The notes under the pieces: generated by a model
Seen by the model: the letters and a program-made list of their open reading frames with translations, nothing else
The model's database searches: none
Told to the model about the DNA's origin: nothing
Made by a program: the position numbers and the translations under genes
Assembly (NCBI RefSeq): GCF_050920755.1
Contig: NZ_CP158480.1
Coordinates: 2,666,001 to 2,730,000, forward strand
DNA length: 64,000 bases
Direction of reading: 5' to 3'
From: Oligella sp050920755
Lineage (GTDB): Bacteria > Pseudomonadota > Gammaproteobacteria > Burkholderiales > Burkholderiaceae_B
Shown here: piece by piece, positions 8,430 through 16,418 of the stretch
How positions within the stretch are numbered: the first letter of the stretch is position 1
How the letters are laid out: the number at the start of each line of letters is the position of its first letter

Positions 8430-8504
8430 AGCTACCTCCTTTTTATTAAAAGTCTAAAGCAATTCCCTACCGGCAACAATAAGGATTTACGCCAAATGCT
8501 CCGC

Positions 8505-9686
8505 TTAAATCGTGCCGCTTTGTTGCAACGCTTCGATCTGCTCAGTGCTATAACCCAGTTCTTTTAAAATCGCATGACTATGCTCACCCAAGGCCGGCAC
8601 CGCATCCATACGATATTCAAAAGCGCTGTTAACGCCCGGTGGTAGCAAGGCCGGAATCGTTCCTGCAGAAGTGGCCACTTCGCGCCAACGATTACGCGCT
8701 TTCAGTTGCTTATGCTGCCAGACATCATGCATGGTATTGACCGCTGCATTGGCTATTTTGGCCTCTTCCAAAAGTGCAATCACCTCGTCTTTGCTTAGTT
8801 TGGAAAATGCCTCGACGATAATGGCTTTAAGCTCGTCACGATGAGCGGTTCTTAGACTGTTACGCTCAAAACGCGGATCCTCGGCTAATGCCGGTTGCTT
8901 TAAGACCTGCTCACAGAACACCTTCCATTCGCGCTCATTTTGTAGGCCCAACATCACCACATCACCGCCCGCCACCGGAAATGGCCCATATGGGTAAATG
9001 GCCGCATGCGCAGCGCCCGCTCTCACCGGCGGCTCAGCCCCCTCATAGGCGTAATAGAGCGGAAAACCCATCCACTCCACCATACTCTCCAGCATAGATA
9101 CATCAATATGAGAACCTTTTCCGGTTTTACCGCGCAACAGCAAGGCCGATAAAATATTGCTATAAGCGTACATGCCCGCTGAAATATCGGCAATCGAACA
9201 GCCCGCCTTAGCCATTTCATCCCCCGAACCGGTCACCGATACAAAACCCGACTCACTTTGAATCAACAGGTCGTAGGCCTTTTTCTGCTCATAAGCACCG
9301 CCTACCCCATAACCCGAGATATCACATACAATTAATTGCGGATACTTTTCATGCAAGGCCTCATATGACAAACCCAAACGTGCCGCCGCCCCCGGCGCGA
9401 GATTCTGTACCAACACATCCACTTCCGGTAAAATACGCGCCAAAATCTCCGCTGCACCGTCATCCTTTAAGTCCAGCGTCAAACTCTCTTTGGATCGATT
9501 AATCCACACAAAGTGCGAGGCTAAGCCATTAACCCGCTCATCATAGCTGCGAGCAAAATCCCCCACATCCGGTCGCTCAACCTTAATCACTCGGGCACCT
9601 AAATCGGCTAATTGTCGAGTACAAAAAGGAGCCGCAACCGCATGCTCAAAACTCAATACTGTTATCCCATCCAAGGGCCTGATCAT
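8505..9686 (-). CDS. ict: CaiB/BaiF (class III) CoA-transferase, probable itaconate CoA-transferase
   Basis: A 393-residue class III CoA-transferase starting MIRPLDGITVLSFEHAVAAPF. The catalytic Asp is D167 in the ADISAGMYAYS motif, and ARVIKVERP and GKGSHIDVSMLE are also family signatures. It would move CoA from succinyl-CoA to itaconate. The start was set at ATG 9686, which has AAAGGAAT upstream and matches family N-termini; the frame is open further upstream but only overlaps the preceding gene. The neighbours ich and ccl encode the next two steps, and together the three match the P. aeruginosa itaconate set. Confidence 0.82.
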   Translation of the reverse strand: MIRPLDGITVLSFEHAVAAPFCTRQLADLGARVIKVERPDVGDFARSYDERVNGLASHFVWINRSKESLTLDLKDDGAAEILARILPEVDVLVQNLAPGAAARLGLSYEALHEKYPQLIVCDISGYGVGGAYEQKKAYDLLIQSESGFVSVTGSGDEMAKAGCSIADISAGMYAYSNILSALLLRGKTGKGSHIDVSMLESMVEWMGFPLYYAYEGAEPPVRAGAAHAAIYPYGPFPVAGGDVVMLGLQNEREWKVFCEQVLKQPALAEDPRFERNSLRTAHRDELKAIIVEAFSKLSKDEVIALLEEAKIANAAVNTMHDVWQHKQLKARNRWREVATSAGTIPALLPPGVNSAFEYRMDAVPALGEHSHAILKELGYSTEQIEALQQSGTI

Positions 9687-9744
9687 AGTTATTCCTTTAA
9701 TTTTAAAATAGCTTAGTCTGCACGATGAAGACATCAACGACGAT

Positions 9745-10572
9745 TTACTTAAACTGAACTTGGGCTTTTTGAGCAAAGGTTCCACCCTGCTGCGCCCAGA
9801 GCTCTGCACGATTTGAGTCCAGCAACTGACCTTCGACCTTAAACGGCTCAGGACTAATCAAAGGACGTACGCCACGGAAACTGAATTGACTCACCACCTT
9901 CTCCGGATGCGCTTCAGTAAAAGTCTGTAGCACTTTGGTCGCAATTAAAGGACCGTGCACTACCAAGCCCGGATAGCCCTCGACACTATTAGCATAGGGA
10001 TAATCGTAATGAATGCGATGACCGTTAAAGGTGACAGCGGAATATCGGAACAGCATCACCGCATCCGGCTGAATTTCCTGTGACCATTCAGCTTTAGGTA
10101 CGGCTTCATCACCGACCAACTTCGGGGGGCTGGGCTCACGATAAACAATATCCTGCTCTTCGATAACGCAAACCTGTCCTGCTTGCTCATAAACATGCTC
10201 AAGGGTTACGAATAACAACTTGCCGGTACGCCCCTCTTTTTCTACCACTGACTTAATGGTGGTAATGCGCTCGGCAAGCTGACCAATCACTAAACGATTA
10301 ACAAAATTCAGACGTCCACCGGCCCACATGCGATTGCGATTATCGGCCGGCGGTAAAAAACCGCCCCGTGCCGGGTGACCATCATCACCCAATTCGTTCA
10401 ACCGCAAAGGATCAACAAAAAATGCCCAATGCCATAGCAAAGGCAGAGGCTCACCCTCCGCCGGTACCGGCGCATTGACACTAAACGCGATTTTCTTGGC
10501 ATGGGCAGGACTGATAAATTCAGTTACGCGCTCCTGACGTCCCACCCAGTCTTGTAGATTAACTTCAGTCAT
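9745..10572 (-). CDS. ich: MaoC-like hydratase, probable itaconyl-CoA hydratase
   Basis: A 275-residue double-hotdog hydratase of the mesaconyl-C4-CoA/itaconyl-CoA hydratase type. The N-terminal FAS1-like dehydratase half has HWAFFVDP, GGFLPPADNRNRMWAGGRL and the C-terminal half has NGHRIHYDYPYANSVEGYPGLVVHGPL. It would hydrate itaconyl-CoA to citramalyl-CoA. The ATG at 10572 was chosen; an in-frame TTG five codons upstream exists. It lies 58 bp before the CoA-transferase gene and 103 bp after the LysR gene, all on one strand. A mesaconyl-CoA hydratase role cannot be ruled out. Confidence 0.82.
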   Translation of the reverse strand: MTEVNLQDWVGRQERVTEFISPAHAKKIAFSVNAPVPAEGEPLPLLWHWAFFVDPLRLNELGDDGHPARGGFLPPADNRNRMWAGGRLNFVNRLVIGQLAERITTIKSVVEKEGRTGKLLFVTLEHVYEQAGQVCVIEEQDIVYREPSPPKLVGDEAVPKAEWSQEIQPDAVMLFRYSAVTFNGHRIHYDYPYANSVEGYPGLVVHGPLIATKVLQTFTEAHPEKVVSQFSFRGVRPLISPEPFKVEGQLLDSNRAELWAQQGGTFAQKAQVQFK

Positions 10573-10675
10573 TATGTGGCCTATCAAAAAATAGCAATTC
10601 TTAAATTCTTATATTTAAACATCTTGCCCTATAATGAGTGAATAGTGAATTGCGCTTCCCTAAACTCGCACTTTA

Positions 10676-11623
10676 TCAGATTGAAAGAGGGATGCTTTTA
10701 AGTTTTTTTGTATTATGCGCTGCATCAGCCAATAACAAATCCAGCAAAGGCTGCGCAAAGCTCGGCAATTCCTCATCGGCTCTTAAGCATACCTGTAACT
10801 GCCTATCGGCCCACACATCCTCTAAAGGCACTTGTACCAAATCCATCATTTCCGCATAGCGAGTAATAGCGGTTGCCGGAATAATACTGACACCAACCTT
10901 GGCCGCCACCATCCGGCACACTGCTTCAAAGCTACTCACCTCAACCCGATACTTTAAGCTACGGCCTAAATTACCGGCCGCCTTACGCAGAAAACTATGA
11001 ATCGCACTCCACTCGGAAAGACAGACATAGCTCTCATCCAAAGTATCTACAAAACTAATCGACTTCGCCTGACTCAGGGGGTGGGAGGGGTGCGCCACAA
11101 AGCTTAATTTATTTACGCGATAAGGCAAATAACGGACATTACTGCTTTTCATCACGGCCTCATCCAAACCGGCCACAATACCGATATCCGCATGCCCTTC
11201 AGTCACCGCTTGGACAATCTCCAAGCTTAAACGCTCACGCAATTCAACACTGACATCCGGCTGCAAGGCCAGATAACGCCCCAAGATTTCCGGCATAAAT
11301 TCACTCATGGCGGTGGTATTGGCATAGACCCTGATTTTGCCGCGAATACCGGTTGCAAATTCCTTCATATCACCGCGCAAATACTGCAGTTGCTGAGACA
11401 CGCGCATCGCATGCTCCACAAACACCTCACCCGCCGGAGTTAGCGTGACGCCCTGACTACTTCGGTATAAAAGCTCCGTACCAATGCTGTTTTCTAAATT
11501 CTTAATACGATGACTGGCCGCCGGAAGCGATAAAAAAGTACGCTCCGCCGCCTTAGTCAGGCTTTTAACCTCAGCAATATTAAGCATTAATCGCATATCG
11601 GTTAAATCAAAATGCATGGACAT
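10676..11623 (-). CDS. LysR-family regulator of the itaconate cluster
   Basis: A 315-residue LysR-type regulator. The winged helix-turn-helix lies at about residues 8-65 (SLTKAAERTFLSLPAASHRIKNLENSIGTELLYR), followed by a periplasmic-binding-like effector domain. It heads the unit ich-ict-ccl and is divergent from an acyl-CoA dehydrogenase gene, with 123 bp between them. In P. aeruginosa the same gene set has a LysR gene beside it, so itaconate or its CoA ester is the likely inducer (inference). Confidence 0.85.
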   Translation of the reverse strand: MSMHFDLTDMRLMLNIAEVKSLTKAAERTFLSLPAASHRIKNLENSIGTELLYRSSQGVTLTPAGEVFVEHAMRVSQQLQYLRGDMKEFATGIRGKIRVYANTTAMSEFMPEILGRYLALQPDVSVELRERLSLEIVQAVTEGHADIGIVAGLDEAVMKSSNVRYLPYRVNKLSFVAHPSHPLSQAKSISFVDTLDESYVCLSEWSAIHSFLRKAAGNLGRSLKYRVEVSSFEAVCRMVAAKVGVSIIPATAITRYAEMMDLVQVPLEDVWADRQLQVCLRADEELPSFAQPLLDLLLADAAHNTKKLKSIPLSI

Positions 11624-11664
11624 GAAATCGCTTCCTTTAATTTTTTTAAAGACAATCTTTATGA

Positions 11665-11685
11665 ATTGGCAATAGCTATATCAAT
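11665..11685. promoter_or_regulatory. Candidate LysR box between the divergent itaconate genes
   Basis: In the 123-bp divergent spacer, ATTG and CAAT flank a central ATAGCTAT palindrome (ATTG-gca-ATAGCTAT-at-CAAT). This dyad fits the T-N11-A style of LysR targets. The binding protein is inferred from position alone. Confidence 0.35.
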
Positions 11686-11746
11686 AGACATAAGGCATAG
11701 TGAGACTGATACCATTTTTAATATTGCTACTTGAGACTGAATTAAC

Positions 11747-12907
11747 ATGATAAGAACTGACGATAAATACCAAGATATTCGCGATGCCATTCGTGATTTA
11801 TGTAATGAATTCCCTGCTGAGTACTTCCGTAAAATTGACGAGGAGCGTGGCTACCCGACTGAGTTTGTCAAAGCGCTGACCGATGCGGGTTGGCTGGCGG
11901 CACTGATCCCCGAGGAATACGGTGGTTCCGGTCTCAGTTTGACTGAAGCCTCTGTTATTATGGAGGAAATTAACCGCAATGGGGGCAATTCCGGTGTTTG
12001 TCACGGTCAAATGTACAATATGGGTACCCTACTTCGCCACGGTTCAGAGGAGCAAAAGCAACGCTATCTACCGAAAATCGCTTCCGGTGAATTACGTCTG
12101 CAATCCATGGCGGTGACTGAACCCACTACCGGTACCGATACCACCAAATTAAAAACGACCGCCGTCAAAAAAGACGGTCGCTATGTGGTCAATGGACAAA
12201 AGGTGTGGATTTCACGCGTGATGAATTCGGATCTGATGATTCTTTTAGCACGCACCACCCCTTTAGAAGAGGTTCAACGCAAAGCTGACGGCATGTCCAT
12301 TTTTATTGTCGATATTAAAGACGCCATGGCCAATGGCATGACGGTGCGTCCTATTCCCAACATGGTAAACCATGAAACCAATGAGCTTTTTTTCGATAAC
12401 CTTGAAATCCCTGAAGAAAATCTTATCGGTGAAGAGGGTAAAGGCTTCCGTTATATTCTGGACGGTCTGAATGCCGAGCGCACCTTGATTGCAGCCGAAT
12501 GTATTGGTGACGGCTATTGGTTTATCGATAAAGTCACGGAGTATGTTAAGGAACGTGAGGTCTTCGGTCGCCCTATCGGTCAAAACCAAGGGGTGCAATT
12601 CCCGATAGCCAAAGCCTTTATTAATATTGAAGCTGCAAGCTTGATGCGTTATGAAGCCGCACGCTTATTTGATGCACATAAAGCTTGCGGTGCCCAAGCT
12701 AATATGGCAAAACTGTTAGCGGCAGATGCTTCTTGGGAAGCGGCTAATGCCTGCTTACAGTTCCATGGCGGCTTCGGTTTTGCGAATGAATACGATGTGG
12801 AGCGCAAGTTCCGTGAGACGCGTCTCTATCAAGTGGCACCGATCTCAACCAACTTGATTTACTCTTTTATTGCCGAACACGTGCTTGGCTTACCCCGCTC
12901 TTTCTAA
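11747..12907 (+). CDS. Acyl-CoA dehydrogenase family protein
   Basis: A 386-residue flavoprotein with the full acyl-CoA dehydrogenase layout: N-terminal helical domain (EEYGGSGLSLTEASVIMEE), middle beta domain with the FAD/substrate signature MAVTEPTTGTDTTKLKT near 117, and C-terminal helical domain with CLQFHGGFGFANEYDVERKFR near 343. The C-terminal segment that often holds the catalytic Glu as YEGT reads YQVAPISTN here, so the usual base is absent from that place. Its counterpart in the P. aeruginosa itaconate locus also sits beside ich and the MmgE/PrpD gene. The physiological substrate is unknown. Confidence 0.88.
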   Translation: MIRTDDKYQDIRDAIRDLCNEFPAEYFRKIDEERGYPTEFVKALTDAGWLAALIPEEYGGSGLSLTEASVIMEEINRNGGNSGVCHGQMYNMGTLLRHGSEEQKQRYLPKIASGELRLQSMAVTEPTTGTDTTKLKTTAVKKDGRYVVNGQKVWISRVMNSDLMILLARTTPLEEVQRKADGMSIFIVDIKDAMANGMTVRPIPNMVNHETNELFFDNLEIPEENLIGEEGKGFRYILDGLNAERTLIAAECIGDGYWFIDKVTEYVKEREVFGRPIGQNQGVQFPIAKAFINIEAASLMRYEAARLFDAHKACGAQANMAKLLAADASWEAANACLQFHGGFGFANEYDVERKFRETRLYQVAPISTNLIYSFIAEHVLGLPRSF

Positions 12908-12917
12908 GAGGTATTCA

Positions 12918-14198
12918 ATGAGTACATCCAGTCGTTTGATCGCGGAGTTTGCGGCCAATCTGCAGTTTGAAGCTATCCCTACCGAGGTGATTCGCCGCTG
13001 TGAAGATTTACTGCTTGATACCTTAGGGTCAATGTATGCCGGCTCAACCGAGCCGCCGGTACAAAAAATCGCTGTTTTTGCCAAAGCGCAGGGACCGGAT
13101 AACGGCAAGGCTCAGTTAATCCCGAGAGGCACCAAAACCAGCCCTTATTTTGCGGCGATGGTTAATGCCGCCGCTGCGCATATGGTGGAGCAGGACGATC
13201 TGCATAACAGTTCGGTTTTCCATCCCGCTTGCGTGGTCTTCCCGCCCGCTTTAGCCATGGCTCAAGACTTAGGAGCCGATGGTAAAAGTCTGCTGACCGC
13301 CTGTGTGGTCGGTTATGAGGTAGGTATACGAGTCGGTGAATTCTTAGGACGTAGCCACTACAAAATCTTCCACACTACGGCCACGGCAGGCACCATTGCC
13401 GCCGCTGTGACGGTGGGCCGTCTTCTCGGTCTTAATCCAGAGCAAATGCAAGACGCTTTGGGAAGTGCGGGCACCCAAGCCGCAGGCTTGTGGGAGTTTT
13501 TAAAAACCGCTGCCGACTCAAAGCAATTACACACCGCCAAAGCGGCCGCCAACGGCCTAATGGCAGCGTCATTAGCCGCCAAGGGCTTTAGCGGTGCCGA
13601 GGATATTTTTGAAGGTGAAAAAGGCATGGGCAGGGCCTTTAGCCAAGCACCCCAAGCTGATAAATTAATTGGGGGTTTAGGCAAACGCTGGGCACTATTG
13701 GAAACCTCCTTTAAATACCACGCCTCTTGTCGCCACACTCACCCTGCGGCTGATGCGCTCTGGACAGTAATGCAGGAGCAGGGCCTAACTGCCGACGAGA
13801 TTGCCGAAGTGCAAACCTTCGTACATCAGGCAGCAATTGATGTCTTAGGCGCCGTGGATAAACCGCAAAGCGTACATCAATCCAAGTTCTCGATGGGAAC
13901 GGTATTGGGCGTTTTAGCCTACAATGGCTTTGCCGGTTTAGATGAATTCGATCAGGCCTTAGGCGATGAGCGTATTGATGCTTTCCGTCAAAAAGTCACT
14001 ATGACCTTAGACCCTGAAATTGATGCCGCTTACCCCGAAAAATGGCTTGGCAAGGTAAAGGTCAAATGCAAAGACGGACGATCCTTTGAAGCTTTTGTCA
14101 AAGAGCCCAAAGGCGATCCCGGCAATACCCTTAGTCGCGATGAAATTGAGGCTAAGGTTAAGCGTTTAGTTTGCTATCACAATGAGACTTTTGCATAA
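12918..14198 (+). pseudogene. MmgE/PrpD-family protein, 3' end cut off by IS5
   Basis: Member of the MmgE/PrpD superfamily, which includes 2-methylcitrate dehydratase and cis-aconitate decarboxylase. Landmarks are LLDTLGSMYAGSTEP, AAAAHMVEQDDLHNSSVFHP with the family's conserved HxD-type segment, and KYHASCRHTHPAADAL. The start is ATG 12918 (AAGAGG upstream, 10 bp after the dehydrogenase gene). IS5 copy 2 enters after codon CYHN; translation then adds ETFA from the IS and stops, giving 426 residues. The lost 26 codons are still present at 15,425-15,505, so the original protein can be rebuilt at 448 residues. It may retain activity if the tail is dispensable. Confidence 0.85.
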
Positions 14199-15419
14199 AA
14201 ACGGTTAAATAGCGCTTTTTTGTTCTACTTGGAAATTTTTTTGATTTTTTGATTTTTTTGGAAATTTTCGACAAATTTCACCCAGCTTTTATCGATAAAT
14301 GCCTGTTTTTTAGGCATTTATCTGCCTAACTCTGCCTTTTAGGCAAAATTAGGCGCAACTATCCTAAGCTTATTGGCAGCTTTTAAACAATTGATGCAAA
14401 TCGCTTTCAAAAGCGACTGCGCATGCACCTTGACGAGACCAAAACAGCTTGCCCGCTTATGTTTGAATTTACGGTGCAGCGTGCCGAAACTTTGCTCAAT
14501 CACATAGCGAGTCTTAGATAAACGCTTGTTGCGTTCTATCTGCTCACGTGTCAACACTGAACCGCGATGCGCCTTTTGCATAATGCCATCTTCTAAGCCG
14601 AGCGCTTGTAATCGCTTTCGATTCTTTGCGCTGCTATAGCCCTTATCCGCTTCTACTCTCGTGCCCTGTTTCAAATCATTAACGAGCGGTTCAAGTTGAT
14701 TAACCTCATGCACATTAGCGGGCGTGGTATTAAGCTTTTCAATATAGCCCTCACCATCCGAACGAGCATGTAGCTTAAAGCCTAAATGGAAGTCAGCCCC
14801 CTTTTTTGTCCAACGTGCATCCTTATCAGTGCTTGGTGCAGACTCATGATACTCACCGTCCTCAAGCTGCTCAATTGCCTTCATTTTCTTACGACCTGCC
14901 GTTTGAATAATCGTCGCATCAACCACTGCCGTTTGCGCCTTGGCTACTTTTAGACCCTTCTCGCTTAACTGCTGATTGATAAGCACTAACAGCTTATCCA
15001 ATAAACCCTCCTCAGCCAACCAATTGCGGTAACGGCATAGGGTACTGTGATCGGGAACGTCCATATCATCAAAACCGCAAAAAATCGTAAAATCAATGCG
15101 AGTCACCAAACTATGCTCAAGCTCCGGATCGGAGAGGCTATGCCATTGACCCAATAGGACTGCCTTAAACATGGCGAGCACGGGATAACTCGGACGACCT
15201 TGTTGAGTCGTCAATCGACGCTGCTTTTGTGAATTGAGGCAGCGTTCAATCGGTCGCCAATCAATCACTTGATCTAACTTAAGCAACGGAAAACGGTCGA
15301 GATGTTTGGCAATACGAGCTTTGGCGGTTTGTTGAAAAAAACTACTCATGGGACTGAAGTAAGAATGCAAGGAAACAAGCTATATTTTAGGAAATTTGAG
15401 GGGTTATTGCAAAGGTCTC
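14184..15419 (-). mobile_element. IS5-family insertion sequence, copy 2 (complete, 5-bp duplication ACAAT)
   Basis: A 1,236-bp element on the minus strand with the same GAGAC...GTCTC ends as copy 1. It is flanked directly by ACAAT on both sides (14179-14183 and 15420-15424), a clean target-site duplication. Deleting the IS and one ACAAT restores an open frame through the MmgE/PrpD gene, proving that this insertion broke that gene. Confidence 0.96.
14339..15349 (-). CDS. IS5-family transposase (copy 2)
   Basis: Intact 336-residue DDE transposase, nearly identical to copy 1. The few changes seen include Leu for Ile in ADFHLGFKLH, Lys for Glu in NDLKQG and Cys for Tyr in KRASCFGL. The catalytic Asp, Asp and Glu motifs are kept. 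The ATG at 15349 was chosen to match copy 1. Confidence 0.92.
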   Translation of the reverse strand: MSSFFQQTAKARIAKHLDRFPLLKLDQVIDWRPIERCLNSQKQRRLTTQQGRPSYPVLAMFKAVLLGQWHSLSDPELEHSLVTRIDFTIFCGFDDMDVPDHSTLCRYRNWLAEEGLLDKLLVLINQQLSEKGLKVAKAQTAVVDATIIQTAGRKKMKAIEQLEDGEYHESAPSTDKDARWTKKGADFHLGFKLHARSDGEGYIEKLNTTPANVHEVNQLEPLVNDLKQGTRVEADKGYSSAKNRKRLQALGLEDGIMQKAHRGSVLTREQIERNKRLSKTRYVIEQSFGTLHRKFKHKRASCFGLVKVHAQSLLKAICINCLKAANKLRIVAPNFA

Positions 15420-15505
15420 ACAATGCCGGAACCATCGAAGATGCAGAACGCATCATCGCTTGGACTTGGAATCTGGAACAGGGCGACAGCGATTTACCTC
15501 TGTAA
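15420..15505 (+). pseudogene. Severed 3' end of the MmgE/PrpD gene
   Basis: After the duplicated ACAAT, the frame of the interrupted gene resumes at 15425 as AGTIEDAERIIAWTWNLEQG and a few further residues, ending in LPL and TAA (15503-15505). Seven bases later a strong terminator follows, which marks this as the true original gene end. It has no start site of its own. Confidence 0.85.
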
Positions 15506-15511
15506 AAAACC

Positions 15512-15540
15512 ATAAGGGCGACTGGATTAGTCGCCCTTAT
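15512..15540. terminator. Bidirectional terminator
   Basis: A perfect 12-bp stem, ATAAGGGCGACT/AGTCGCCCTTAT, with a 5-base loop, between the end of the MmgE/PrpD gene (plus) and the end of the DUF1289 gene (minus). On the minus strand GGTTTTTT follows, so it serves the minus-strand unit well and probably the plus-strand unit too. Confidence 0.88.
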
Positions 15541-15587
15541 TGTCAACTCTCAAACATCACTGTGAGTGTTTTTCCGGAGACCTAAAA

Positions 15588-15815
15588 CTATGTCCCCTCA
15601 GCCTTACGTAACTGCTCAAGTAAGCGTTGCTGCTCAGCGCGCTTTTTACGTAGGCTACAGAGACGTAGAACCTCACGTTTTTGAGGGTCGCTCATCGTCA
15701 TCCACCCTTGGCGCTCCTCACGACTGCGATAACAGCCCTTACAATAGCCGCGTTCATTTGACTCGCAGACATTGACACAGGGACTGGGTATCTCGAAGAA
15801 CTCCAACTGTTCCAT
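15588..15815 (-). CDS. DUF1289 domain protein
   Basis: A 75-residue protein carrying the DUF1289 pattern: SPCVNVCESNERGYCKGCYR (about 11-30) followed by EERQGWMTMSDPQKREV. Four cysteines are spaced as C-x3-C-x8-C-x2-C, which suggests metal binding. Function in the family is unknown. It begins 14 bp after the PACE-type efflux gene on the same strand, so the two are probably co-transcribed and end at the terminator 15512-15540. Confidence 0.85.
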   Translation of the reverse strand: MEQLEFFEIPSPCVNVCESNERGYCKGCYRSREERQGWMTMSDPQKREVLRLCSLRKKRAEQQRLLEQLRKAEGT

Positions 15816-15829
15816 AACGACTCTTTTAA

Positions 15830-16288
15830 CTAAACGTTTATCCGACCCCAGAAATTCTTTCTTAAGGTATCGTATACCAAACTATAAATATAAGTATAAG
15901 GCAAATAAAAGAGGATAAAACCGATATCCAACGTTAAAGCTTCCCCTAAACTGATTTTGAGCCACCACATAATAAACGGCAAGGCAAAGCAAATCAGCCC
16001 TACTTCAAATAAAAAGGCATGCAGCACTCTAAGGCGGGTATTTTTACTTAAATGGTTGCGCTTAAGCCAAGCATCAAAGAGGGAGTTAAAGAGCATATTC
16101 CACAGCAATGCCATGATTGCAATCACCGTTGAAATCACACCCATATCAAGCATTTTAGTACCGGTCAACCAAGCAAATAACGGCGTGCTGATACCAATAC
16201 CGAAAATCTCAAATAAAAAAGCATAGACAAAGCGCTCGAAAACAGTAAATGGCTTTTGCCCGACTTTTTGTTGTTGAGCTGCTGTCAT
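15830..16288 (-). CDS. PACE-family (AceI-like) multidrug efflux protein
   Basis: A 152-residue inner-membrane protein with four membrane segments arranged as two repeats. Each repeat opens with an R-x(3)-A-x(2)-FE motif (ERFVYAFLFEIFGI and LRVLHAFLFEVGLI), and the first contains the acidic residue needed in AceI. WNMLFNSLFDAW and LPYTYIYSLVYD match the second signatures of each repeat. AceI-type proteins export chlorhexidine and short diamines. The start was placed at ATG 16288 with GGAGG upstream; the frame is open to 16357, but that extension runs through the serA terminator. Confidence 0.85.
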   Translation of the reverse strand: MTAAQQQKVGQKPFTVFERFVYAFLFEIFGIGISTPLFAWLTGTKMLDMGVISTVIAIMALLWNMLFNSLFDAWLKRNHLSKNTRLRVLHAFLFEVGLICFALPFIMWWLKISLGEALTLDIGFILFYLPYTYIYSLVYDTLRKNFWGRINV

Positions 16289-16326
16289 AAAAAACGCTTC
16301 CTCCCATACACTCACACTCAAAAAAA

Positions 16327-16362
16327 TATGGGTGCTATAACCGCAGCAGTACAGCACCCATA
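16327..16362 (-). terminator. Rho-independent terminator after serA
   Basis: Perfect 10-bp arms TATGGGTGCT / AGCACCCATA around a 16-base loop, followed on the minus strand by TTTTTT. A second, weaker repeat CGCTAAGT/ACTTAGCG (16375-16406) lies between it and the serA stop. Confidence 0.8.
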
Positions 16363-16418
16363 AATACTCCGGAGCGCTAAGTTAAACATAAAATGCCGAC
16401 TTAGCGAAACCATGGAAA

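Noticed and set aside
8888..9097. Proline/arginine-rich plus-strand ORF opposite the CoA-transferase gene
   Set aside because: It is an antisense shadow with low-complexity composition; the minus-strand enzyme is clear.
12870..12917. Longer start for the MmgE/PrpD gene inside the dehydrogenase gene
   Set aside because: ATG 12918 has AAGAGG upstream and fits the family start; the extension only overlaps the previous gene.
15302..15505. Small gene across the right end of IS5 copy 2
   Set aside because: It is a chance fusion of IS-end sequence with the severed MmgE/PrpD tail, out of context as a gene.
16289..16357. Longer start for the PACE-type efflux gene
   Set aside because: The extension crosses the serA terminator hairpin and has no RBS; ATG 16288 has GGAGG and matches family length.
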